NCBI GenBank assembly: GCA_019750135.1
Contig: JAIEOV010000010.1
Location: 1-64,000 of the forward strand
DNA from: Reyranella sp.
GTDB taxonomy: Bacteria > Pseudomonadota > Alphaproteobacteria > Reyranellales > Reyranellaceae
Length of the DNA: 64,000 nt
Direction: 5' to 3'
Shown: in pieces, positions 1 through 8,600 of the stretch
How the letters are laid out: every line of letters starts with the position of its first letter
Numbering within the stretch: position 1 is the first letter of the stretch
Notes under the pieces: generated by a model
Told to the model about the DNA's origin: nothing
The model's database searches: none
The model's input: the letters and a program-made list of their open reading frames with translations, nothing else
Translations under genes and position numbers: made by a program

Positions 1-82
1 GCGCGCTTCCAGCGCGCTCATGAGGTTGAGCGCGCTGGAAGCGCGCGGTCCGGAAGACATGACGCGCCACTGGAGTGGCGCG
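1..82. repeat. palindromic intergenic repeat, copy A
   Basis: Positions 1-20 and 27-46 are a perfect 20-bp inverted repeat around a 6-base loop. A second hairpin follows at 63-82 (CGCGCCAC-TGGA-GTGGCGCG). The 18 bases at 41-58 (GCGCGCGGTCCGGAAGAC) recur exactly at 52722-52739, so this is one copy of a dispersed REP-like element. It may extend left of the window. It lies just beyond the stop of the decarboxylase gene. Confidence 0.7.
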
Positions 83-95
83 CCCCCAGCGCAGA

Positions 96-2420
96 TTACT
101 CTCTCACCACGTACGTATGGAAGCGCACGCGGCCGTCTGCTTCGACTTCGCGGTAGATGCCCTGGATCTCGACGTCGAAGCCCGGGAAGAGGTTGGCGCT
201 CTTCTCGAACATCAGCAGGTAATCCAGCACCGGACGCGCCCGCTCATCGAGCCGCTCGCCCGGCACGACGCTGGCGATGCCGGGCGGATAGACCACGAAC
301 AGGGTGGTGGCGATGCGGCCGGACGCCTTGTCGATCGGCACATAGTCGACATTGTTGCGCACCAGCTGGCGCACCGCCTCGTGCGGCGGCATGGCCGGCG
401 TCGGCAGGTGCTCGGGCGCGAACTGCGCGCGTTGCAGGTCGCTGACGCGGCTGTCGCGGAAGAAGGCATGCATCTCGCCGCAGAGGTCGCGCAGCCGCAC
501 GCCCGAGTAGCGCGCCGGCCGGCGGCGCACGAACTCGCCGATGACGTCGTCGAGGCGCGCATTGTCGTCATGCAGGCGCTTGAAGGCGACCAGGCTGCTC
601 AGCAAGGTGCCGGCCTTGCTCGATTCGACGCCCGGCGTCAGCAGGAACAGCATCGAATTGAGGTCGTTCTTCTCCGGCACGACCTGGTTCTCGCGCAGGT
701 ACTGCGCCACCACCGGCGCGGGGATGCCGGACGCGGCATAGGCGCCGGTCGCGCGGTCGAAGCCCGGCGTCAGCAGGGTGAGCTTGTTGGGATCGGTCAC
801 GGCATAGCCGGGTGCGACACGGTTGAAGCCGTGCCAGCGCTCGGCGGGCGCGAACTCCCAGAAACGCGTGCTGCTGGCGAGCTCGTCGGTCGGCACGTCC
901 TCCCAAGCCCGGTTGCCGACCCGGTCGGGCACGAAGGCCTCGAAGAACCAGCGCCGTGCCGGATCCTGCTCGCGCTCCTCGAACTCGCGGCGGATCGCCC
1001 GCAACTTCTTGCGCAGCTCGATGCCGAGGCGGATCGTGTCGTCCCACAGCACCTCGCCCGACTTGCCCTTCATCATCTGCGCGCCGACGTCGAGCGAGGC
1101 GAACAGCGGATAGAACGGCGAGGTCGAGGCATGCAGCATGAAGAACTCGTTGAAGCGGCGATGCTCGATGCGCCGCCGCTGGCCCGCGATGTGACTGTCC
1201 TTGACGTGGATCTGCGAGGCCTGGCTGAACGAGGCAAGCTGCTTGTGCGTCGACTGCGTGGCGATGATGCCCGGTGCGTCCTTGCCCAGCCCGCCGAGGC
1301 CCATGGCGAAGCGGCCGGCATAGAGCGGATGGAACTTCATGAAGCCCGCCCACGCCTCGTCGAACAGGATGTAGTCGCAGAGGTGACCGAGCTTCTCGAC
1401 GATCACGCGGGCGTCGTAGATCGTGCCGTCGTAGGTGCACTGCTCGATGACGGCGACGCGGAAGGGCCGCTCGCGCTTCCACGCCTCGGTGTCCGTAACC
1501 AGCGGATGATGGCGGATCTTCTCGCGGATCGCCGTCTCGTCCAGTGCCTCATGCCAGATCGGGCCGATCAGGCCGTGCGCGTTGCGGTCGGTCTCGAGAT
1601 AGATCGGGATGCCGCCGCCCAGGAACAGCGCGCCGTGATGCGCGGCCTTGTGGTTGTTGCGGTCGAACAGCACCAGGTCGCCCTGCGCCACCAGTGCCTG
1701 CAGCACGATCTTGTTGGACGATGAGGTGCCGTTCAGCACGAAGTAGGTCTTCTCGGCGCCGAAGATCTGCGCCGCCTCCTGCTGCGCCTTCAGGGCGGGG
1801 CCTTCGTGCACCAGGAGATCGCCGAGCTCGAGCACGGAGTTGTCGAGGTCGTCGCGGAACACCGCCTCGCCGAGATGCTCGACGAAGATCCGGCCGATCG
1901 GGCTGCGATTGTAGAAGATGCCGCCATTGTGGCCGGGACAGGTCCACAGCTGGTTGCCTTCCTCGGCATAGTCGACCAGCGCGCCGAAGAACGGCGTCTT
2001 CAGCGTCTCGGCATAGCGCTTGAGACGGCTGACCAGGTTCTTGGCGATGAACTCCGGCGTCTCCTCGGCGAGGAAGATGTAGCCGTCGATATAGTCCAGC
2101 ACCTCGACCGGGATGTCCTCGAGCCGCTTGCGGCGGACCAGGATGACGATCGGCATCTCCAGTCCGCGGCGGCGCATCAGGTTGATCAGCGCCGCGGTCC
2201 GGCCTTCCAGCCCCTTCTTGCCCCAGTCGACCACGACGCAGCCGATGGCGGCATCGGTCTGCACGGCGATCTCGGCATCCTCGATGCGCCGGGCGCGCAC
2301 CACCTGGAAGCCCATCTTGTCGATGGCGCGGGTGATCTCGTCGAGCCGGTGGCCTTCGAGCTCGTCGGGATCGAAGGCAGGGGCGCAGAACAGGAAAGTG
2401 AAGCGACGGAAGAAGTCCAT
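96..2420 (-). CDS. Orn/Lys/Arg decarboxylase family (PLP, fold type I)
   Basis: 774-residue PLP enzyme of the bacterial ornithine/lysine/arginine decarboxylase class, acting in the cytoplasm to turn a basic amino acid into a di- or polyamine. Residues 1-140 look like the CheY-like wing domain of this family. The PLP fold begins near CPGHNGG (161-167), has the acidic DEAW motif near 354, and carries the PLP-binding lysine in STHKQLA (K393). The C-terminal decarboxylase domain fills the rest. I chose the ATG at 2420 (MDFFRR); an in-frame start at 2468 would add 16 residues and overlap the upstream HicB-like gene. The substrate cannot be told from sequence. It is the second gene after the HicB-like protein and may share the FNR/FixK box at 2756-2769. 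Confidence 0.9.
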   Translation of the reverse strand: MDFFRRFTFLFCAPAFDPDELEGHRLDEITRAIDKMGFQVVRARRIEDAEIAVQTDAAIGCVVVDWGKKGLEGRTAALINLMRRRGLEMPIVILVRRKRLEDIPVEVLDYIDGYIFLAEETPEFIAKNLVSRLKRYAETLKTPFFGALVDYAEEGNQLWTCPGHNGGIFYNRSPIGRIFVEHLGEAVFRDDLDNSVLELGDLLVHEGPALKAQQEAAQIFGAEKTYFVLNGTSSSNKIVLQALVAQGDLVLFDRNNHKAAHHGALFLGGGIPIYLETDRNAHGLIGPIWHEALDETAIREKIRHHPLVTDTEAWKRERPFRVAVIEQCTYDGTIYDARVIVEKLGHLCDYILFDEAWAGFMKFHPLYAGRFAMGLGGLGKDAPGIIATQSTHKQLASFSQASQIHVKDSHIAGQRRRIEHRRFNEFFMLHASTSPFYPLFASLDVGAQMMKGKSGEVLWDDTIRLGIELRKKLRAIRREFEEREQDPARRWFFEAFVPDRVGNRAWEDVPTDELASSTRFWEFAPAERWHGFNRVAPGYAVTDPNKLTLLTPGFDRATGAYAASGIPAPVVAQYLRENQVVPEKNDLNSMLFLLTPGVESSKAGTLLSSLVAFKRLHDDNARLDDVIGEFVRRRPARYSGVRLRDLCGEMHAFFRDSRVSDLQRAQFAPEHLPTPAMPPHEAVRQLVRNNVDYVPIDKASGRIATTLFVVYPPGIASVVPGERLDERARPVLDYLLMFEKSANLFPGFDVEIQGIYREVEADGRVRFHTYVVRE

Positions 2421-2464
2421 CGCCTGAGAACAGTACAGTTTGGTTACGGTTGCGTGATCAGCCC

Positions 2465-2722
2465 TCAACCGAGGACCAGCAGGAGCCGCCGATAGCGGCC
2501 GCGATGGTCGCCCAGCGGCAGCTCGTCGGCTGTGCTGGGCTTGGGCAAGGGCAATCCCTTGGCGACGATCTTGTCGAGAAGCTCACGGGCGTCGCGCGAC
2601 AGGCGATAGATGATCTCCGCCTCGCTGACGCCGGAGGCCATGACTCCCGGCAAGTCCGGTACCCAGCCGACATAGTGGCCATCCTGGGCATGTCGGATCA
2701 GCGAGTAATAGGAGGCATCCAT
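2465..2722 (-). CDS. HicB-like protein (solitary)
   Basis: 85-residue protein resembling HicB antitoxins: an N-terminal partly degraded RNase H-like fold with the typical YYSLIRHAQDGHYVGWVPDLPG opening, split here as YYSLIRHAQDG and HYVGWVPDLPG, followed by ARELLDK. There is no HicA-like double-stranded RNA-binding toxin gene next to it, and no DNA-binding tail after the HicB core, so it is probably an orphan. The ATG at 2722 is preceded by a GGA-rich stretch. It lies 44 bases before the decarboxylase on the same strand. Function beyond family membership is unknown. Confidence 0.75.
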   Translation of the reverse strand: MDASYYSLIRHAQDGHYVGWVPDLPGVMASGVSEAEIIYRLSRDARELLDKIVAKGLPLPKPSTADELPLGDHRGRYRRLLLVLG

Positions 2723-2755
2723 CGCTGAAGGACAGCAGGGTACGGGCCTCAGTCC

Positions 2756-2769
2756 TTGATCCAGATCAA
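2756..2769. promoter_or_regulatory. FNR/FixK-type box
   Basis: TTGAT-CCAG-ATCAA is an exact match to the FNR/ANR/FixK consensus TTGAT-N4-ATCAA. It lies in the 99-base gap between two divergent genes, with its centre about 40 bases before the HicB-like ATG and about 59 bases before the ferritin-like ATG. This implies oxygen-responsive control of one or both. Confidence 0.85.
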
Positions 2770-2821
2770 ATGGAAAAATGAACGATGCGTCATCATTCCG
2801 CTCCCGACGGATGGAGCACCG

Positions 2822-3889
2822 ATGACCACGCAGACCCTCTACCAATTGCCGGTCGACATCACGCAGTGGCATTTCGATGGCCAGACGGAGGTGCTGTTCA
2901 ACTGGGAGTACGAGGACGGCTCGGCCGAGCTGCTGAAGCTGTACGAGAAAGGCAAGCAGCAGCAGTGGAACAGCTCAACCCGGATCGACTGGTCCCAGGA
3001 CCTTTTCGAGGACAATCCGATGGGCCTGTCCGACGAGACCCTCCCGATCTACGGCACGCCCTTCTGGGACAAGATGACCGAGAAGGAGAAGAACTGGCTG
3101 CGCTTCAACCTGCAGTGCCACACGATCTGTCAGTTCATGCACGGTGAACAGGGCGCGCTGATCGCCACCGCCAAGATCGTCAGCACCGTCCCCGACATGA
3201 ACGCCAAGTTCTATGCCGCGACCCAGGTGATGGACGAAGCCCGCCATATCGAGGTCTACAAGCGACTGATCCACGACAAGTTCAAGTGCGCCTATCCCAT
3301 CACGCCATCGCTCAAGAACCTCCTGGAGCAGACGCTGAGCGACCGGCGCTGGGACTTCACCTATCTCGGCATGCAGGTGCTGGTCGAAGGCCTGGCGCTG
3401 GCCGCCTTCCAGCGTATCCGCGACAGCGCCAAGAACAACCTCGCCGCCTCGGTGAACGCCTATGTCATGCAGGACGAAGCGCGGCATGTCACCTTCGGCC
3501 GCCTGGCGCTACGCGACTACTATCCGCAGCTTTCCGATGCCGAGCGCGCCGAGCGCGAGGACTTCGCCATCGAGGCGCTCTACTTCATGCGTGATCGCTT
3601 CAACCAGGCCGAAGTCTGGGAGCGCTCGGGCCTTCCCGTCGACGAGCTGGTCAAGCTCGCCTACGAGTCCGGCGCCATGCAGGCTTTCCGGGCCCGCCTG
3701 TTCACGCGCATCGTGCCGATCCTCAAGGAGATCGGACTGTTCGGACCTAAGATGCAGAAGGCTTTGGGCGACATGGGCGTGATGGAATACGCCAAGATCG
3801 ACGTCGAGAAACTGATCGGCAACGACATGAAGGTCGCTGACGACTTCGATGCCCGCCGTTTCGTCGACGATGCCCTGGCCGCCGGCTGA
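2822..3889 (+). CDS. ferritin-like di-iron protein, R2-like
   Basis: 355-residue helical protein with the ligand set of ferritin-like di-iron enzymes: E109 (HGEQG), E139 and H142 (DEARH), E189 (VEGLAL), and E219 and H222 (second DEARH). The overall length and the doubled DEARH motif match proteins annotated as ribonucleotide-reductase-R2-like oxidases in alphaproteobacteria. No obvious radical tyrosine assignment can be made, and no large RNR subunit lies nearby, so a role as a monooxygenase or oxidase is more likely than nucleotide reduction. I chose the ATG at 2822, after GGAGCACCG; an earlier in-frame codon would overlap the FNR box. Expression is probably oxygen-controlled through that box. 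Confidence 0.8.
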   Translation: MTTQTLYQLPVDITQWHFDGQTEVLFNWEYEDGSAELLKLYEKGKQQQWNSSTRIDWSQDLFEDNPMGLSDETLPIYGTPFWDKMTEKEKNWLRFNLQCHTICQFMHGEQGALIATAKIVSTVPDMNAKFYAATQVMDEARHIEVYKRLIHDKFKCAYPITPSLKNLLEQTLSDRRWDFTYLGMQVLVEGLALAAFQRIRDSAKNNLAASVNAYVMQDEARHVTFGRLALRDYYPQLSDAERAEREDFAIEALYFMRDRFNQAEVWERSGLPVDELVKLAYESGAMQAFRARLFTRIVPILKEIGLFGPKMQKALGDMGVMEYAKIDVEKLIGNDMKVADDFDARRFVDDALAAG

Positions 3890-3895
3890 CGGCGC

Positions 3896-4246
3896 CTACT
3901 TGCCCGGTGTGGAACCGGCCTGCTTCAGGCTGAGGATGTAGTCGATGACGGCTTGGCGCTGGTCGGCGCTCAGCCGGAACATCGGCATGCCGGCGTGCGG
4001 CGTGGTGAGGGCGACGGTGAGCGCGGTGCTCGTCATGCCGGGCGTCGTCGCCAGCGCCACGAAGGTGGGTGCCCGCGTGTTGGGCGACTGAAGTTGCTGC
4101 GGCTGGACCGCGTGGCATTCCGAACAGACCTGCCGCGCCAGCGCCAAACCGCGCTGGCCGCTCTCGCCCTCCTCGGCATGCAGAGGCCGGACGATCATTG
4201 CGGCCGAGAGGACGACCATGGACAAGGCAACAAGCTTCATCACCAA
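3896..4246 (-). CDS. monohaem cytochrome c
   Basis: 116-residue class I c-type cytochrome. Residues 1-24 are a Sec signal peptide ending LHA. The haem motif is CSECH at about 41-45, and a methionine ligand is available in HAGMPMF near residue 87. It would carry electrons in the periplasm. It is the third gene of a minus-strand group, after Usp and rhodanese genes, and has its own FNR-like box at 4278-4291. Its 3' end lies 6 bases from the stop of the convergent ferritin-like gene. Confidence 0.88.
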   Translation of the reverse strand: MVMKLVALSMVVLSAAMIVRPLHAEEGESGQRGLALARQVCSECHAVQPQQLQSPNTRAPTFVALATTPGMTSTALTVALTTPHAGMPMFRLSADQRQAVIDYILSLKQAGSTPGK

Positions 4247-4277
4247 GTCTTCCTAACGCCGCGCCCGCCCTCAGGCG

Positions 4278-4291
4278 TTGACGTGGATCAA
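4278..4291. promoter_or_regulatory. FNR/FixK-like box before cytochrome c
   Basis: TTGAC-GTGG-ATCAA differs from TTGAT-N4-ATCAA at one position and fits the looser FixK/NnrR pattern. It sits 32 bases before the cytochrome c ATG, just below the rhodanese stop, so the cytochrome probably has its own oxygen-controlled promoter. Confidence 0.65.
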
Positions 4292-4295
4292 CCGG

Positions 4296-4673
4296 TCAGG
4301 CCTTTTCGACCTCGCCGCCGGCATCGACCCAGCCCTTGAAGCCGCCGAGGTTCAGCACGTTGGCGTAGCCCATGTCCTTCAGGGTCTTGCCGACCAGTGC
4401 CGAGCGGCCGCCCGACGCACAGTAGGCCACCACCGTCTTGGACCGGTCGAACGCCTTGTCGTGCATGGCCGAGCCGGGATCGGCGCGGAACTCGACCAGG
4501 CCGCGCGGCACGGCGACGGCGCCCGGCACCTTGCCTGAGGCGGCCACCTCGGGCGGCTCGCGCACGTCGAGGAAGAGGACATCGGCCTTCCCGACGAGCT
4601 TCTTCGCCTCATCGGGGCTGATGCGCGGCACCGCGGCATTGGCCTCGTCGAGCATGGATTGGACGGTCTTCAT
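4296..4673 (-). CDS. rhodanese-domain protein
   Basis: 125-residue single-domain rhodanese (sulfurtransferase). The domain opens with ISPDEAKKL and VLFLDVREPPE, and the active-site loop is YCASGGRSA with the persulfide-forming cysteine near residue 84. It ends with the usual NLGGFKGWVDAG. It lacks a signal peptide, so it is cytoplasmic and would move sulfane sulfur to an unknown acceptor. It starts 12 bases after the Usp gene stop and is probably cotranscribed with it. Confidence 0.9.
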   Translation of the reverse strand: MKTVQSMLDEANAAVPRISPDEAKKLVGKADVLFLDVREPPEVAASGKVPGAVAVPRGLVEFRADPGSAMHDKAFDRSKTVVAYCASGGRSALVGKTLKDMGYANVLNLGGFKGWVDAGGEVEKA

Positions 4674-4685
4674 GAGGATCCTCCT

Positions 4686-5507
4686 TCAATGAGCCAGCAG
4701 GAGCGGGACCGGGCAGGATGCGATCACTTTGGCGGTGGCGCCGCCCAGTCCCAGGAAGTTGGACAGCTCGCCGTGTCCGTAGGCGCCCATTACCAGAAGA
4801 TCGGCCCCCTTGTCCTTGGCATAGCCGAGCAGCGCGCGGCCGCGGCCACGCCCCGTGAGGACGACGCCGAACTTGGCCGTATCGACCGTGGCGGTGATGC
4901 CGTGCCGGCCGAGACGGCGCATGAGCAGTGGGGCCGCGACCTCATCGGGGTCGGCATCGGCCACCATCACCGTCACCTTGCCGGCCCGCTTCAGGAACGG
5001 CAGGGCTGCGCCGACGGCGCGCGCGGCCTGGGCACTGCCGTTCCAGGCGACGACCACGGACGTGACCGGCCCGCGCTGGGGATCGGGCGGCGCGATCACC
5101 ACCGGCCGGGCACAGTCGTAGATCGCAGCCTTGACCGTTTCGGGTGCGATATTCTCGTCATCGGCGCCCGGCCGGCCGATGATGACCAGGTTGGCGAAAC
5201 GACCGAGGTGGACGAGCTCGTCGCGCGTCATGGCCTCATCGCCGGTGAAGGTCGCGCCCTTGATGGGCGCGATCAGCTCACGGAAGCGGCGCTGCGATTC
5301 CTCGGCTCGCGCCTTCAGCCGATCGTCGGACAGGATCTTGAGGTGGGGCATCGATTGCACGGCAATGTCGGCGTCGTGCAATTGGTGCTCGGCGAAGTGC
5401 ACGGCGTCGACCGCGCCGTCGAACAGCGCCGCGACGCGCGCGGCCAGGCGAAAGGACATCTCGGCGTCCGGGCCGCCTTCCGATACTGCAAGAATGGATT
5501 TGTACAA
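4686..5507 (-). CDS. universal stress protein, tandem UspA domains
   Basis: 273-residue protein with two Usp-like halves. Residues 1-140 are degenerate. The second half starts near VVVAWNGSAQA and ends with the ATP-binding pattern GAYGHGELSNFLGLGG followed by ATAKV, close to the family G-x2-G-x9-G(S/T). Usp proteins support survival under stress or oxygen limitation. That fits the neighbouring rhodanese, cytochrome c and FNR-like sites, though I see no FNR box directly upstream of this gene. Confidence 0.85.
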   Translation of the reverse strand: MYKSILAVSEGGPDAEMSFRLAARVAALFDGAVDAVHFAEHQLHDADIAVQSMPHLKILSDDRLKARAEESQRRFRELIAPIKGATFTGDEAMTRDELVHLGRFANLVIIGRPGADDENIAPETVKAAIYDCARPVVIAPPDPQRGPVTSVVVAWNGSAQAARAVGAALPFLKRAGKVTVMVADADPDEVAAPLLMRRLGRHGITATVDTAKFGVVLTGRGRGRALLGYAKDKGADLLVMGAYGHGELSNFLGLGGATAKVIASCPVPLLLAH

Positions 5508-5633
5508 GCTTCCCCCCGCGCCTTTGTCGCATGACTACTGCCATTGCCCGAGATGTTTTTCCATGGGACGATACGCGCGCGTCCGGAGGTTGGGGAGCCT
5601 CGCGGGTTCGCTTCGGGTTGTGGTTCCGGAAGA

Positions 5634-8600
5634 ATGCAGGTCATTGGGTTGAAGCCGTCCACGGGAAGAGACGGCAGTGTCTGGAAGCGATTGGCGTTTC
5701 TGGCCATCTGGGGGTTCCTCATCCTGGTCGCGGCCGGGGCTGGCGCGCAGGCACCGCCGCCGGTGATCTGGGCAGGTCCTGGCAACGAATGGATGACCGC
5801 CACCAACTGGAATCCGGCCACGGTGCCGACTTCCACCGCCGAGTTCAGGAACAACGGCGCGCCGACGATCGTCAACATCTCGGGCAACGCCACCATCGAC
5901 CGGATGGCGTTCACCGCGGCAGCGCCCGCCTACACGTTCAACGTGACGGCCGGCGCCTCCTTCGCCATAAGCGGGGGAATCGACTACGCGTCTGCGACTC
6001 CTCTCCTGCCGAGCTTCCAGGTGAATCTCGGGTCGACGCTGACCATCTGCGACTGCACCGACATCACCATCGGCGCGCTCAGCGATGGCGCGGCGGGCGG
6101 CGGTGCTCTCATCGTCGGTCCGACCGACCCGAGCACCTATTTCAGGATCGCCGGCGGTACCAGCACCACCTTTTCCGGCTCGATCTCGGGTACGGGTTCA
6201 CTGGAATTGGACGGCACATCGACCCTGCTGACGCTTACCGGCGCCAGCAACGGCCGCAATATCGGCACCATCGGCGGCGACCTCACGCTCTGCGACTGCC
6301 TCACTGGCGGGCTTACGATCGACGGCGGCGCGCTCACCGTGAACGGCGCCTTCGGCGTGTCCGTCTTCGGCGGCACGCTCTCGGTGATCAATGGCGGGAC
6401 TTTGCAGATCGACCAGAATCTCGGCATTGCCGGCGCCGTGGCGCTTTCCGGCCCCGGCACGACGGTCACCGTGGGCGACCGCACGTTCATCGGCTCCTTC
6501 GACACGCCCGCAACGCTCACCATCAGCAACGGCGCCGTCCTGAACAGCCAGCGCGGTGTCGAGATGGACGGGGTGTTCAGCACCGCGACGGCCACGGTGA
6601 CCGGGCCGGGCTCGACCTGGAACATTGGCACCGGCGGCCTGCTGGTCGGTAATGTCGGTCCCGCCTTCCTCATCATTTCCAGCGGCGGCCAAGTCAATGT
6701 CACGGACCCGATTGGCGCCGGCATCGGCGATCAGGGACCAGGCACCTCGTCGGTGACGGTCACGGGAGCGGGTTCGGCATTCAACCTCGCCGGGCCGCTC
6801 ACGATCGGCGAGACCGGGATCGCGATCGGCACCCTGACCGTGGCCGACGGCGGCGCGGTAAACGTGACAGGCCCGACCTTCATCGGCCAAGGCAGCACGC
6901 TCAACCTCGGCATCGGCGGCCTCAGCGGTTCGATCGTGACGTCGGACATCGTCAACGAGGGCCAGATCGTCGCCAATTTCACCGACACGCTCACCCTCGC
7001 CGCCAACATTGGCGGGCCCGGCTCGCTCAGCAAGGCCGGCATCGGCACCCTGATCCTCACCGGCAACAACAGCTACGGCGGCGGCACGACGGTGACCGGC
7101 GGCCTGATCAATTTCATGTCGGGCGGCCTCGGCACCGGCACGATCACCGTGAACGGCGGCGGCCTGCAATGGGCGACAGGCAACACGTCCGACGTCTCCG
7201 CGCAGCTTGCGGCGATCGGAACGGGCGGCGCCACCTTCGACACCAACGGCAACAATGTGAGCTTCGCCACGACGGTGACGGGCGCGGGCGGCCTCACCAA
7301 GGCCGGCGTCGGCATGCTGACCCTGGCGGGCGCGAGCTACACCGGTGCCACCAACGTCAACGGCGGCACGCTGCAGGCCGGTGCGGCGAACGTCTTCGCC
7401 TCGTCGAGCGCGGTCACGGTCGCGAGCGGCGCGACGCTCGACTTCAACGGCTTCAACCAGGCTCTCGCCTCGCTGGCCGGCGCCGGCGCGGTGACGATGG
7501 GCGCAGGTTCCATGGCGGTGGGCGGCAACAACGTCAGCACGACCTTCTCCGGCACGATCAGCGGCTCGGGCAGCCTGACCAAGAACGGCAGCGGCGCGCT
7601 GACCTTGAGCGGCGCCAACACCTATACCGGGCTCACCACCGTCAACACCGGCACGCTCGTCGTGAACGGCAGCATCGCCGGCGCGGTGACGGTGAACAGC
7701 GGCGGCGTGCTGAACGGCACCGGCCGCGTCGGCGCCCTGGTGACCAACGGCGGCATCGTCGCCCCCGGCAATTCGATCGGCACGCTGAACGTCAACGGCA
7801 ACTTCATCCAGAACGGCGGCATCTACCAGGTCGAGGTCAACGCCGCGGGCCAGAACGACCGCATCAACGCGGCGGGCAGCGCGACCCTGAACGGCGGCAC
7901 CGTCCAGGTCCTGGCCCAGTCGGGCAGCTACGCCCGCAACACCACCTACACGATCCTCAACGCCACCGGCGGCGTCTCGGGCGCCTATTCGGGCGTGACC
8001 AGCAACTTCGCGTTCCTGACGCCGTCGCTGTCGTACGACGCCAACAACGTCTATCTGCTGCTGTTCCAGTCGGCGAGCGCCTTCGCGGCCGGCGCGCAGA
8101 CACCCAACCAGTATGCGGTCGGCACGGCGCTCGACCGGGCCAACGCGACGGCGACGGGCGACTTCAACACCGTGCTGAATGCGTTGAGCGCGCTCAGCAC
8201 GCAGCAGGGACCGGCGGCGTTGAACGCCATCAGCGGCCAGCAATATGCCGACTTCGGCACCCTGAACGTCCAGGGTGCGGCGCTATTCATGAACGTCGTG
8301 GGCCAGCAGATGGCGCTGGCGCGCGGCGCCACCGGCGGCGGCCAGCGCCAGGCGCTGGCCCAGGCCTGCGACGTCCAGGCGTGCGACGGCGCGAGCCCGT
8401 GGAGCGTCTGGGCCAGCGCGATCGGCGGGCTGGGCTCGGTGAACGGCAACGGCAACAGCTCGACCCTCACCTACAATTTCGGCGGCGCGGCGAGCGGCTT
8501 CGATTATCGCATCGATCCGCGCTTCCTGGTCGGCCTCGGCGCGGCCTACGCCGCGGGCAACCAGTGGGTCGACAGCTTCCTGGGCCGCGGCTGGACCGAC

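Noticed and set aside
75..1724. Plus-strand open frame of 549 codons
   Set aside because: Antisense shadow of the Orn/Lys/Arg decarboxylase; low-complexity, His/Arg-rich translation with no motif.
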